Below are positions 8,161-15,793 of a DNA stretch of 64,000 nucleotides, one piece after another. The notes beneath the pieces are model-generated. The model worked only from the letters and a program-made list of their open reading frames with translations. It ran no database searches and had not been told where the DNA came from. A program made the position numbers and the translations under genes. The DNA lies in contig NZ_BJED01000022.1 in NCBI RefSeq assembly GCF_005405485.1, forward strand, positions 1 through 64,000, read 5' to 3'. This DNA is from Enterococcus hulanensis (GTDB lineage Bacteria > Bacillota > Bacilli > Lactobacillales > Enterococcaceae). Each line of letters begins with the position of its first letter. Within the stretch, counting starts at the first letter, position 1.

Positions 8161-8279
8161 AATGATACTCAATTGATCTCCAGGATCTTCACGATCGATC
8201 GGAATTCTGAGTATCGAATAGACTGATACTCAGAAAAGGACCTGGGCGCCGGCTGCAGCTGGAAAAGATGAGTATCATT
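8161..8279. repeat. Nested inverted repeats around GAGTATC
   Basis: The outer arms are AATGATACTC (8161-8170) and GAGTATCATT (8270-8279). Inside them is a perfect 11-base hairpin, TTCTGAGTATC (8205-8215) and GATACTCAGAA (8225-8235). Between them are palindromic words CGATCGATCG, GGCGCC and GCTGCAGC in a GC-richer patch. A 67-codon minus-strand frame crosses the area but looks like chance. Function unknown. Confidence 0.6.
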
Positions 8280-8337
8280 TGATCTAAGTAAAAATCTATC
8301 TATTTTAACCTGATAGTCTTCGCTAACGGATCTGTTA

Positions 8338-8736
8338 CTATCGTTTGCTTTGATCTTTGAACTCTTGGACAATTTGATTAATGTTTAGATACTCAATTTT
8401 TTTGGATTTCTGTTTTAGTCTCTCGATTATTAACTCAGTATCTTCCAATCTCTTAACTACTCTTAACTGCTTTTTCAAAGAAACAAGTTCCATACACCTA
8501 TTTCTGATAGCTTCTACTACAAACATTTGCTCTTCTTTAGAGTTGGCTGTATGCAGTAACACCTTAGTTGGCATGAGATTCCATCCGCGATTATTGCGAA
8601 CCGAATACACTTCGAAATTTTGGCCTGTTTCATAGGTGGTGAAACTGTTTTTTGACTCGTTCTCGTGAACAATTCCAATTGTTTCGCCTGTTTCTTGGTC
8701 TTTCCACTGAATAATTAATTCGATGTTATAAGCCAT
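8338..8736 (-). CDS. Hypothetical protein
   Basis: 132 residues from ATG with GAAGGTGA upstream. The N-terminal half looks beta-rich (IELIIQWKDQETGETIGIVHENE) and the C-terminal half is helical and basic (LKKQLRVVKRLEDTELIIERLKQKSKKI). No family recognised. It is the last gene of a minus-strand array of small genes whose intergenic spacers share the GGAGCTATC leader motif. Confidence 0.55.
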   Translation of the reverse strand: MAYNIELIIQWKDQETGETIGIVHENESKNSFTTYETGQNFEVYSVRNNRGWNLMPTKVLLHTANSKEEQMFVVEAIRNRCMELVSLKKQLRVVKRLEDTELIIERLKQKSKKIEYLNINQIVQEFKDQSKR

Positions 8737-8803
8737 AATTCACCTTCTAAAAGTAATTTGATAGCTCCAAACAGAAGCTATTCCGTCCGCTAGCAGACCT
8801 ATT

Positions 8804-9037
8804 TCATTCCAACTTCTGCTTCTTTTTTAGACACGCTTTACATAAGTGATCATACTTTTCGTCTTCTTTATCATTACTCAAGAAATTATTAAATACTAAT
8901 TTGGTTTGCTCGTATTTACCGCATAAACTAAAGGAATCTACGAAAAAATGAAATTTGGCATTATTTGGAATATAAAATGCATGGTCGGTTTTTGAAGAAA
9001 CAGGTAATTGCCAACAAGCTTCATAATCAATATCCAT
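8804..9037 (-). CDS. Small protein with CxxC
   Basis: 77 residues from ATG with AAAGGAAAA upstream. It has a LSLCGKY segment near residue 38 and HLCKACLKKK near the C-terminus; three Cys and a His could bind a metal, but spacing does not fit a standard finger. No family recognised. Its 3' side carries the repeated GGACG...GGAGCTATC spacer. Confidence 0.5.
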   Translation of the reverse strand: MDIDYEACWQLPVSSKTDHAFYIPNNAKFHFFVDSFSLCGKYEQTKLVFNNFLSNDKEDEKYDHLCKACLKKKQKLE

Positions 9038-9150
9038 TCTGATTTTCCTTTCCTACGCTATCGCCCCATTTACAGGAGCTATGCTGTTTTCTTCCAATAT
9101 TTTAGTAATAAGCGTATAATCTCGTCCATAAAGAAGGGGGAGTATACCAA

Positions 9151-9321
9151 ATGAAAAATATGAATAACGTTTTCCTTTACTCTGCGCTACTAAATTTTAT
9201 TTTTTCACTACTTCTATTTTTTAGGACTGGGTATCTCCCTAAAATCGCTAGTTTACTTTTCTTTATCAACTTTGTACTGCAACTGAATCTAGCCTATAGG
9301 AAAGGGAACGGTAAACTTTAG
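9151..9321 (+). CDS. Small two-segment membrane protein
   Basis: 56 residues read from the sequence, ATG with GGGGGAG nine bases upstream. It is almost entirely hydrophobic: NVFLYSALLNFIFSLLLFF and LPKIASLLFFINFVLQL are two likely membrane helices, with a basic tail RKGNGKL. It is one of few plus-strand genes in this array and is followed by a terminator with a TTCG tetraloop. A toxin-like or immunity-like role is possible but not shown. Confidence 0.55.
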   Translation: MKNMNNVFLYSALLNFIFSLLLFFRTGYLPKIASLLFFINFVLQLNLAYRKGNGKL

Positions 9322-9352
9322 AAGGAGTGATTCTATTGAAAAAAACAGTCTT

Positions 9353-9377
9353 AAGATACTTCGGTATCTTTTTTTAT
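9353..9377 (+). terminator. Terminator with TTCG tetraloop
   Basis: AAGATAC and GTATCTT flank TTCG, an especially stable tetraloop, and a T-tract follows on the plus strand. It would end transcription of the small membrane protein gene at 9151. The stem lies within a possible 16-codon TTG frame. Confidence 0.85.
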
Positions 9378-9430
9378 TTTACATAATAGTTTCTTGCTAG
9401 CTCCAAACCAAACTACCTTATTGCGTCCAC

Positions 9431-9664
9431 TTACAGAACATTTCTAAAGTAACTCTCAGTATACAAAATTTTGTCCATTTTAATGCTTAGTTTTCGCTCA
9501 AGACGCGCCTTTTGAAAAGTTAAGTTATCTAACTCGATTTCCTCAAGTTTCCTTCTTTTTGCGTCATAATAGGCTTGCTTTACAACCGGAGCATCTTCTC
9601 CTTCAAACTTCAATTCGACTCCTGGTAGGTAAATGTAAAATTCTTCATAAAGTGTGTTTTGCAT
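9431..9664 (-). CDS. Hypothetical protein
   Basis: 77 residues from ATG with AAAGGAG upstream. It has an N-terminal beta-like stretch (EEFYIYLPGVELKFEGED) and a long charged helix (YYDAKRRKLEEIELDNLTFQ). No family recognised. Its stop codon is fused to the repeated spacer motif GTGGACGCAAT. Confidence 0.5.
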   Translation of the reverse strand: MQNTLYEEFYIYLPGVELKFEGEDAPVVKQAYYDAKRRKLEEIELDNLTFQKARLERKLSIKMDKILYTESYFRNVL

Positions 9665-9760
9665 GGCTTCTCCTTTCCGCTAGTGGACATAATCTAAATT
9701 AAACCAAGTTATCGCGTTTGCGATATTATTATCTTTAATAACTAAATATCCAAAGATAAA

Positions 9761-10060
9761 CTAGAATACTTTCCCTCTCCTGGTTTGAATAATCATGTAG
9801 AGTGCCCAAACTAGAATTACCACTGGAATAACGTTTTTAAGGAAAATATAGGCTAGAATGATTAACGGTACACCAATAACTACTAATCCAAAGTTTCTTA
9901 AAACCAACGAAACAACCAAAACGACAATAAACAGACAAATTGCGGCAAAAATATTTCCGGCAATACCTGTAGAGTAAAACAACTGTTGAGAAAGACCTCC
10001 TAGTAATGATCCAAAACCTGTCATACTGATACCAAGTAGTAGTCTAATCATATCCAACAT
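9761..10060 (-). CDS. Small integral membrane protein
   Basis: 99 residues from the ATG of MLDMIRLLLG, which has AAAGGAG seven bases upstream. It has three to four hydrophobic segments: a glycine-rich first one (LLLGISMTGFGSLLGGL), then about 33-53 and 58-90 in two turns, ending QTRRGKVF. No family recognised. It lies downstream of the small HTH-like gene at 10098 with a 37-base gap and is probably co-transcribed with it. Confidence 0.55.
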   Translation of the reverse strand: MLDMIRLLLGISMTGFGSLLGGLSQQLFYSTGIAGNIFAAICLFIVVLVVSLVLRNFGLVVIGVPLIILAYIFLKNVIPVVILVWALYMIIQTRRGKVF

Positions 10061-10097
10061 ATTAATTCTCCTTTCTGTAAACACACGTTACAATCCT

Positions 10098-10322
10098 CTA
10101 TAATTCCATTTGTTTCTTTAGCTCTAATGCATAATTTGTTAGTGCTGCTGCGAACTTGAAGCGCATCTCTTGAATATTACTATCTTTTCTTCGTAGTGCT
10201 CCAACGGCTGAATCTGACATACCAGCTGCTTTAGCAATATCTGTGTTCTTAACAGGTGCTTTGAAAAGTAGCCATTCGATTTCTGATTGATCAGCTAAGA
10301 GTGATTTATTTTCTTCTGCCAT
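10098..10322 (-). CDS. Small helix-turn-helix-like protein
   Basis: 74 residues, ATG with a GAGGGAAA site. The segment KNTDIAKAAGMSDSAVGALR has the spacing and Ala/Gly/Ser/Val pattern of a helix-turn-helix. The flanking helices are short, so it is smaller than a usual Xre repressor. It could regulate the small genes beside it. A TATAAT sequence (minus strand, 10359-10364) lies upstream but has no good -35. Confidence 0.6.
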   Translation of the reverse strand: MAEENKSLLADQSEIEWLLFKAPVKNTDIAKAAGMSDSAVGALRRKDSNIQEMRFKFAAALTNYALELKKQMEL

Positions 10323-10477
10323 AATATGATTTCCCTCGTTTCTTTTTATTCATTACTGATTATACGACACTTTTAAAACATCTAATAGCTTTTCAATAAC
10401 AAGCATTGTAACTTCACTTCGAGAAATCTAACAATTCACCCATACTGTCATTGATACTCTTTGATAAATCTAATAAT

Positions 10478-10942
10478 CTATATATTCATTTGATCAACAA
10501 TTAGGTAGACGTATCGCCCTTCATGTTGTTCTAATAGTTGTAGTAAGTCATGGCCACCTAGTTTGAACGTTACTGTGTTAATGGCATCGATTGTGAATTC
10601 CGAGTATCCAAACCAGCTGTCTGAGAATTCTAGCAATCCCAACGAAGCAAAAATAGTTTTTTTCTTCATCTCGTCGAGTGAATTGTAGTTCTCACTCGCA
10701 TATATCTGAATTTTTATATTATCCGCAATATACGTGTCGGCCAAATCTATTTCTTCATGATCCTCTGCAATTGAATAATCAAATCCGAGTTTCTTCAAAG
10801 CCTCTGGAATTAACATATGTAATTGCCGGCCTTCATCTTCGTCCCTAATTTCACCATCCTTACGATCTACTAAATATATTTCATCTAAATCATTAAAAGG
10901 ATCGTCACTTTTTACGACCCACCCTTCAATTATTTGTTCCAT
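10478..10942 (-). CDS. Hypothetical protein
   Basis: 154 residues from the ATG of MEQIIEGW, chosen because AAAAGGAG lies five bases upstream. An in-frame ATG at 11038 overlaps the stop of the nuclease-like gene as TAATG but lacks a ribosome site. The protein is acidic (DDPFNDLDEIYLVDRKDGEIRDEDEG). No family recognised. It follows the PD-(D/E)XK-like gene directly and may be its partner. Confidence 0.55.
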   Translation of the reverse strand: MEQIIEGWVVKSDDPFNDLDEIYLVDRKDGEIRDEDEGRQLHMLIPEALKKLGFDYSIAEDHEEIDLADTYIADNIKIQIYASENYNSLDEMKKKTIFASLGLLEFSDSWFGYSEFTIDAINTVTFKLGGHDLLQLLEQHEGRYVYLIVDQMNI

Positions 10943-11037
10943 AGTATCTCCTTTTCGACTTAATTCCCTTTGCTTTCTGGATAGTTCAGAGTTCTTTGCA
11001 ATTTGATCAATCATCCTTTCCGGTATTTCATTCCACA

Positions 11038-11595
11038 TTAATCATTTATTAGTTCTAGTTGTTCTTGTAGTAACACATCATCACCCCAATAGGGGGATAT
11101 TTTATAAAACTTCCCAACTTCTCTATTCAACGATCTGACCATGCTTTCTATCAGTTTTGATCTCATTGATAAATTCACACTCTTTCGCTTTGGTCCAATT
11201 CCTTTCCTGATACTTCCCTGTGGCGTAACTAGTAATATCCCGACCCCCATATTCTTTATCTGAATCTCAAAGGCCTTTTTGGGTTCATCTTTAAAAAAAT
11301 GGTTTTTCTCAGCCTTAATCTGATATTCCAACTTTAATTCTTCATACAAATGAACTGGCATTACGTAATAATTGTAATCACCATAAAAGGAAAGTTTAGC
11401 CCTGCTCTTGAAATCTGCTTTAGTAACTTTTATCTCATAACATCTGAGCTCACCAGTTGTTTTATAAGTAATAAAATCTACAATTTCTTTTCCCTCGTAA
11501 CCAATTGCAACCTCAAAACATCCAAAAATTCCCTGCTTATCATTTTCTCTCCACAAAGCGCTTTCGCATAATTTTGTTAAATTTGTTTTTGCCAT
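11038..11595 (-). CDS. PD-(D/E)XK-like nuclease candidate (MmcB-like), copy 1
   Basis: 185 residues. The core GCFEVAIG...VDFITY...LRCYEIKVTKADFKSRAKLSFYGDYNYYVMP fits a PD-(D/E)XK fold: an early Glu, then Asp in a beta strand, then ExK about 15 residues later. Such cores occur in restriction-like and repair nucleases and in MmcB-type DNA repair proteins. A paralog with the same core lies at 51132-51623. Substrate is unknown; a role in processing entering DNA is an inference from the element type. Confidence 0.6.
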   Translation of the reverse strand: MAKTNLTKLCESALWRENDKQGIFGCFEVAIGYEGKEIVDFITYKTTGELRCYEIKVTKADFKSRAKLSFYGDYNYYVMPVHLYEELKLEYQIKAEKNHFFKDEPKKAFEIQIKNMGVGILLVTPQGSIRKGIGPKRKSVNLSMRSKLIESMVRSLNREVGKFYKISPYWGDDVLLQEQLELIND

Positions 11596-11611
11596 CTGGT
11601 CCTCTTTTCTA

Positions 11612-12289
11612 CTAAATTGCTACTCCACATTCGAGTTTATAGCCAGCTCCATGAACGGTAACAATCTGAACATCCAATTGATTGAATTTTCGTATTTTGA
11701 TTCTGAGTTTTCTAATTAGTGCAGAAAGATGAACGACATTTGATGTAGTTGGCTCGTGCTGCCATAAACATGCATATAAGTGTTTTCTTAAAACACACTC
11801 TCCACGAGAAGAAAATAGCCTATCGAATACCTCTCTTTCCATGGTTGAAAGATATTGTCTAAATTCTTGAAAGTCATAATTCTCTTCCACAAAATCTGAA
11901 CCTTTTATCGTACCTGGTAACAACAAAGTTTTTTTTATTTGACACAGATCTTCTCGCAAAGTATCCTTCGTTGAAATGTTGCTGATCCAGCCATCAACTA
12001 CTTTTTCTTGAATTGAGTCTGTCTCTTGCTCACTAACAGAATTAGCTGTTTTTCTTAACACTTTAATGCCCAATTGTCTTAAAATTGGACCAATTTCGAA
12101 CACCTCTTTATTCGGGATACTCTCACTCAAGATTGCTACATCAAATATTTTTAGTTCTCCCGCTGCTTTCTCCATGAGAACTTTATCTAAAAATACTTTG
12201 CTACAATAAACTTCATGATTCAATTCCTGAAATTTGCTTTGAAGTTTCACTTCAGCTAAAACGTTTTTTGTTAATATAATTATCTTCAA
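11612..12289 (-). CDS. Orphan response-regulator-like protein with degenerate receiver
   Basis: 225 residues from TTG with GAGGAG upstream. The C-terminal about 95 residues form an OmpR/PhoB-type winged helix (LSTMEREVFDRLFSSRGECVLRKHL...VVHLSALIRKLRIKI...IVTVHGAGYKL). The N-terminal 110 residues have receiver-like alternation of strands and helices. The usual acidic pair is replaced by LTKN and the phosphorylated Asp by Ser in DVAILSESIP, so phosphorylation is unlikely. No sensor kinase lies nearby. It probably binds DNA constitutively or responds to another signal. The target could be the methyltransferase or small-gene promoters here. Confidence 0.75.
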   Translation of the reverse strand: MKIIILTKNVLAEVKLQSKFQELNHEVYCSKVFLDKVLMEKAAGELKIFDVAILSESIPNKEVFEIGPILRQLGIKVLRKTANSVSEQETDSIQEKVVDGWISNISTKDTLREDLCQIKKTLLLPGTIKGSDFVEENYDFQEFRQYLSTMEREVFDRLFSSRGECVLRKHLYACLWQHEPTTSNVVHLSALIRKLRIKIRKFNQLDVQIVTVHGAGYKLECGVAI

Positions 12290-12325
12290 TATAGTTTCTC
12301 TCCTCTTTAATCCGGCCAGAGATTA

Positions 12326-12345
12326 CTCCCTCAAAAATGAGGGAG
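12326..12345 (-). terminator. Hairpin behind the first methyltransferase gene
   Basis: CTCCCTC and GAGGGAG form a 7-base stem around AAAAAT, nine bases after the methyltransferase stop. No strong T-run follows on the minus strand, so termination may be partial and allow reading into the regulator gene. Confidence 0.5.
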
Positions 12346-12353
12346 ATTTCTTC

Positions 12354-14339
12354 TTAGCCACTCCAGCCAAAATCAGCATTTAATAGTTCTACTTGTTCTT
12401 CATATGGAGAATCGCTACATAATTCAGGTAAATTCGCCCTGACTAACGCTTCAGCACAATGAGGAACCACCATATTCCCAATTCTAGCGACCTGTTTTGC
12501 TTTGCTTATCTTTTTCCCATCTTTATCTTTGTCCAGCACATAGGTGTCGGGAACTCCCTGAGCCTTTGCTAATTCATTTGGTTGCAGCATCCGTAAAGTA
12601 ATATCCGTAATCTTATAATCTTGACCTTCAATTCTGATCAATCCGAATCGATCTTTAGTCGGAATTGTATGCAATGGATCATCAATTTTTTGTCCAATAT
12701 CCGATCCGTAGTATTTGGTTAAAAATGCTGTTTCTCTATCTCCAAAAACTGGCTTATCGTAATACTCTTCAAAGAATAATTGAATCTCAAGGTCCCTTTG
12801 CGCTTCTTTCTCCATTTCAACTTCGACAACAGAATGACCACCGCGCATTGTTACTGTATGGAGTGGATCTTGAGCATCACTGGCAACTGACCTTGTTTGT
12901 CCGCCGTAAGTTTTACTGATAAAAGCAGATACAATTGAATGATGATCAACTGAAGTAACTGTATCCGTAGGATCTCTTAAATCGACCCCAGCGCCCTTAT
13001 AATTTCCACCGTAATACTTGCTAAGAAAGGACGAAATTAGCATGTGGTGCCCCCCTGTGGTAATAGTAGAGAGTGGTTGTTCGATATCTGTTCCAGGATG
13101 CCCTGTATTGTTCACTGCTAGGTGTGCTGTCATCAATGAATGGTGGTTACTCTGGCTAGTAATTGTTGATAGCGGATCACTTAGATCATCACCAATTGAA
13201 GTGTTGTAATCCTTCTTAACCCAAGCTGTTGCTAGTCCAAACTTATTTCCTCCAGCTGTGATAGTTCCGAGAGGATTATCTAAGTTTAAAACTCTTTTAC
13301 CTTCCGGATCTCCGTACCCCATTTGAATCAGCGTTGGAGAAATAAGGCAGTGCTCTGCTTTTGTAGTAATTGTTGTCAATGGTCCTGTAAGTGGATACGA
13401 TAAGCGATCGCCACCAAATCCAGTTTGCCCTATCCGTGTAATGTATGGAGAAACCACTCCATATCCATTTTTGCTCGTTACAGTGTGCAACGGCTCCTTA
13501 ATACTTTGCCCTCTAAACTGATCTCCAGCGTGATTAACAGTAACAATAAAAGGTTCGGGATTATCAATAACGAATTTTTTTAATCCTCTAGCAATGCGCC
13601 GCAGAGTATTTGGACTCAACGGTTTTTTTCTTCCAAAAATTGAATTACCAGGAAGACTCCAATCTATACACTCAGCGGCAGAATGATAGGGTTTCAATTT
13701 CCCTGATTTAACTTCCTCACTGTTTCTAGGTCCATGTGTCGGCTCCGGCCATACTATTGGGCGTCCGTCACATCTAGCAACCATGAAAAATCTTTTTCGT
13801 GTCGTTGGTGCGCCGTAATCACAAGCTCTTAGTTCTCTAAACTCAACATGATAGCCTTGTCGTTTTAACGCTCTGATAAATGATTTAAATGTATGCCCCT
13901 TACGTTTCGGATCTGGCATAAGTCCATTTTCAGTCATAATTAATGGTCCCCAAGTTTTAAACTCTTCTACATTCTCCAGAATCATCACACGAGGTTTCAC
14001 TGTAGCAGCCCAACGAACACCTACCCACGCAAGGCCTCGAATTTTTTTATTTACTGGAGTTTTACCTTTGGCTTTACTGAAGTGTTTACAGTCAGGTGAT
14101 AGCCAAACAAGAGCGACTGGTCTACCGGCGGCTGCTTTCCTAGGATCAACATCAAAAACATCCTCACAGTAGTGTTTAGTGTTCGGGTGATTTGCTTCAT
14201 GCATCGCAATTGCATCTTGATCATGATTGATCGCTATATCTACAGAACGACCGATCGCAAGTTCGATTCCCGTACTTGCCCCACCTCCGCCGGCAAAGTT
14301 ATCTACTATGATTTCACTTACTGTTTTTCTTTTAACCAT
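12354..14339 (-). CDS. C5 cytosine DNA methyltransferase with internal repeat array
   Basis: 661 residues from the ATG that follows the upstream stop as TAAGATG. Motif I (DNFAGGGGASTG) binds S-adenosylmethionine, SPDCKHFS carries the catalytic Cys (PDC in place of the usual PPC), ENVEEF is motif VI, and GNMVVPHCAEAL is motif X. Between the two halves lie eight copies of a repeat of the type DPLxTITxxxxHxL (about 12.65-13.5 kb), which swells the protein well beyond the usual 330-450 residues. Related long enzymes occur in phages and mobile elements. The repeats occupy the place of the target-recognition domain. No restriction enzyme is adjacent, so it probably protects the element from host endonucleases. 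It overlaps the small membrane protein gene upstream. Confidence 0.9.
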   Translation of the reverse strand: MVKRKTVSEIIVDNFAGGGGASTGIELAIGRSVDIAINHDQDAIAMHEANHPNTKHYCEDVFDVDPRKAAAGRPVALVWLSPDCKHFSKAKGKTPVNKKIRGLAWVGVRWAATVKPRVMILENVEEFKTWGPLIMTENGLMPDPKRKGHTFKSFIRALKRQGYHVEFRELRACDYGAPTTRKRFFMVARCDGRPIVWPEPTHGPRNSEEVKSGKLKPYHSAAECIDWSLPGNSIFGRKKPLSPNTLRRIARGLKKFVIDNPEPFIVTVNHAGDQFRGQSIKEPLHTVTSKNGYGVVSPYITRIGQTGFGGDRLSYPLTGPLTTITTKAEHCLISPTLIQMGYGDPEGKRVLNLDNPLGTITAGGNKFGLATAWVKKDYNTSIGDDLSDPLSTITSQSNHHSLMTAHLAVNNTGHPGTDIEQPLSTITTGGHHMLISSFLSKYYGGNYKGAGVDLRDPTDTVTSVDHHSIVSAFISKTYGGQTRSVASDAQDPLHTVTMRGGHSVVEVEMEKEAQRDLEIQLFFEEYYDKPVFGDRETAFLTKYYGSDIGQKIDDPLHTIPTKDRFGLIRIEGQDYKITDITLRMLQPNELAKAQGVPDTYVLDKDKDGKKISKAKQVARIGNMVVPHCAEALVRANLPELCSDSPYEEQVELLNADFGWSG

Positions 14340-14340
14340 C

Positions 14341-14583
14341 TTAGTGATCACATTCCTTACTATCTTTGCCTTTCTTCATCCATTCATTAAAATCCATTTT
14401 TAGAATCACTTTCATGGCAAAGTTTATGAAGAAAAAAGTTGTGCAAATTGTAAGTGCTGTGCAGATCACAGCGCGAACTGGATAAAATGGCTGAAGCATA
14501 CGTCCAACTAGTGAAAGAATATAAATAAGTGTCAAATAGTATACTGAAATACCAATGTTCTTAATAAATTGTTGTGATTTCAT
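14341..14583 (-). CDS. Small membrane protein upstream of methyltransferase
   Basis: 80 residues. Two to three hydrophobic segments (about 11-29 and 35-62) are followed by a charged tail NEWMKKGKDSKECDH. Its stop lies one base from the methyltransferase start, so translation is probably coupled. No family recognised. Confidence 0.6.
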   Translation of the reverse strand: MKSQQFIKNIGISVYYLTLIYILSLVGRMLQPFYPVRAVICTALTICTTFFFINFAMKVILKMDFNEWMKKGKDSKECDH

Positions 14584-14601
14584 AAGTTATCCTCTTTTCT
14601 A

Positions 14602-14880
14602 CTACAGATTTGGTAATACTTCATATGTGATTTTGTCTCCCCATGAATAGCGGCCAACAAGTAAGTCGTACTCATCTTCCATGTATAGCTCAAGCGATTC
14701 CTCTGGCCTTGGTTCGACAACTTTGACAGTAATAAGATCACGGCGGTTATACCACACCTTATAATCTTCGCCGGATTGCTGAACGATTGTGAACCCTTGG
14801 CTTTTGAGAAAAGTCTCAATTCCTCTGATGCTTCTCTTTTTCCCTAACTGATCTAATAACAATAGTTTTGTTGATTCCAT
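14602..14880 (-). CDS. Hypothetical protein
   Basis: 92 residues. The N-terminal part (LLLLDQLGKKRSIRGIETFLKSQGFTI) looks helical, followed by alternating strands (YKVWYNRRDLITVKVVEPRP). No family recognised. It lies 18 bases upstream of the small membrane protein gene and belongs to the same operon as the methyltransferase. Another frame of 79 codons over the same bases is a shadow. Confidence 0.6.
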   Translation of the reverse strand: MESTKLLLLDQLGKKRSIRGIETFLKSQGFTIVQQSGEDYKVWYNRRDLITVKVVEPRPEESLELYMEDEYDLLVGRYSWGDKITYEVLPNL

Positions 14881-14940
14881 TGATGTATTCCTCCATTTAG
14901 TAAGTTTAGAAAACTACACTCTTTAGAAAAACAACCCAGG

Positions 14941-14960
14941 ATCAGGAGTACCCTCCTGAT
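14941..14960 (-). terminator. Hairpin, probable terminator
   Basis: ATCAGGAG and CTCCTGAT form an 8-base stem around TACC, just after the stop at 14974. A GTTTTTC tract follows a few bases later on the minus strand. Confidence 0.55.
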
Positions 14961-14973
14961 TCCTAAAGTCTTA

Positions 14974-15315
14974 TTAGCTAAAGATTTCGTTTAAATTAGT
15001 ATTCATTCCTAAGTTTCCAAGCTTTAGTCCATTGTTGGTTGTCTCTAGCACAGAAATAACTGTGATAGGATTCAAAGCTAGAAATTCTGTATCAATAATC
15101 GATTTCTGGCATTCTTTTTTGATAAACTCAAAGACTCCCTCGTTTGTTTCAATCCCTTCACTCTTAAGCACATTTTCGATAAGTAGTGTCGGATGAGAAA
15201 ATACGAATCTAATCTTAAGTGTTAGTGAAAATGTAGTTATAGCTGAATTTGTCATAATAATGACCGTTTCAAATTGTGTCATTCTCAATAGTTTTTCTAA
15301 TTCTTTTCTTTTCAA
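14974..15315 (-). CDS. Hypothetical protein
   Basis: 113 residues from a TTG start with GGAGG seven bases upstream; the ATG 18 bases earlier overlaps that site. It has mixed helices and strands with a FIKKECQKSIIDTEFLALNP segment. No family recognised. It is flanked by hairpins at 14941 and 15351. Confidence 0.5.
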   Translation of the reverse strand: MKRKELEKLLRMTQFETVIIMTNSAITTFSLTLKIRFVFSHPTLLIENVLKSEGIETNEGVFEFIKKECQKSIIDTEFLALNPITVISVLETTNNGLKLGNLGMNTNLNEIFS

Positions 15316-15350
15316 AAGTAATCCTCCATTCAAATATCACTAGGTAGATT

Positions 15351-15384
15351 GCTACTACTCAGTCTGATATACTGAAGTAGTAGC
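15351..15384. repeat. Strong hairpin between two small genes
   Basis: GCTACTACTCAGT pairs with ACTGAAGTAGTAGC with one bulge around CTGATAT. It lies between the stop at 15404 and the start at 15315 and has no T-run, so it may be a processing or stability element. Confidence 0.6.
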
Positions 15385-15403
15385 CAAGTTCCCAAACTTC
15401 CGG

Positions 15404-15691
15404 TTACAACACTGCTTGTTCTTCCCCAAAAAGAACAGGCTCTTTTTTTTGTCCAAAGAGCGGCTGAAAGAAGAAATTAATCTTTGAATGATCATCTACG
15501 TTTTCAACAATCATCTGATCTTCTCTTACATGAAGCTTACATCTAAAACCAGCTGCTAATAGTTCATCCATAATCCTCTTGCACTCTCTTAAACATCTAT
15601 CTACCGCCTGTTTAGGTGAATCTGCTAAATAAGAGTCATTCAAATCCTCTGCATCTTCTCCAAAATCCACAACTACTAAAACTCCACTCAT
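15404..15691 (-). CDS. Hypothetical protein
   Basis: 95 residues from ATG with AAAGGAGG upstream. The N-terminus is acidic (VVDFGEDAEDLNDSYLAD) and is followed by an amphipathic helix with two Cys (AVDRCLRECKRIMDEL). No family recognised. It has its own promoter at 15721-15749. Confidence 0.55.
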   Translation of the reverse strand: MSGVLVVVDFGEDAEDLNDSYLADSPKQAVDRCLRECKRIMDELLAAGFRCKLHVREDQMIVENVDDHSKINFFFQPLFGQKKEPVLFGEEQAVL

Positions 15692-15720
15692 ATGTAGTAC
15701 CTCCTTTACTTGATAATTTA

Positions 15721-15749
15721 ATTATACGCCTGTTAACCGCAAATAGCAA
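15721..15749 (-). promoter_or_regulatory. Promoter overlapping an inverted repeat
   Basis: Minus-strand TTGCTA (15744-15749) and TATAAT (15721-15726) are spaced by 17 bases. The -35 element lies inside the right part of the inverted repeat at 15742-15787, as expected for an operator. Confidence 0.65.
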
Positions 15750-15787
15750 CAGTTAACCGCAATCTTTTGCTGTTAACTGTTGCTATT
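15742..15787. repeat. 16-base perfect inverted repeat, operator candidate
   Basis: AATAGCAACAGTTAAC (15742-15757) and its exact reverse complement (15772-15787) flank 14 bases. A GTTAACCGCAA sequence is also directly repeated nearby (15732 and 15752). It lies just after the second methyltransferase gene and covers the -35 of the next promoter. Confidence 0.75.
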
Positions 15788-15793
15788 GGTTTT

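Noticed and set aside
8169-8372. 67-codon minus-strand reading frame
   Set aside because: It covers the nested inverted repeats, overlaps the gene at 8338 and has no ribosome site.
11038-11038. ATG overlapping the nuclease-like stop as start of the 10478 gene
   Set aside because: No ribosome site lies before it, while the ATG at 10942 has AAAAGGAG at ideal distance.
12640-13510. Regular repeats suggesting a CRISPR array
   Set aside because: The repetition is of protein motif within one open methyltransferase frame, not of identical DNA repeats with unique spacers.
14580-14819. 79-codon minus-strand reading frame
   Set aside because: It overlaps the gene at 14602 in a different frame and has no separate ribosome site.
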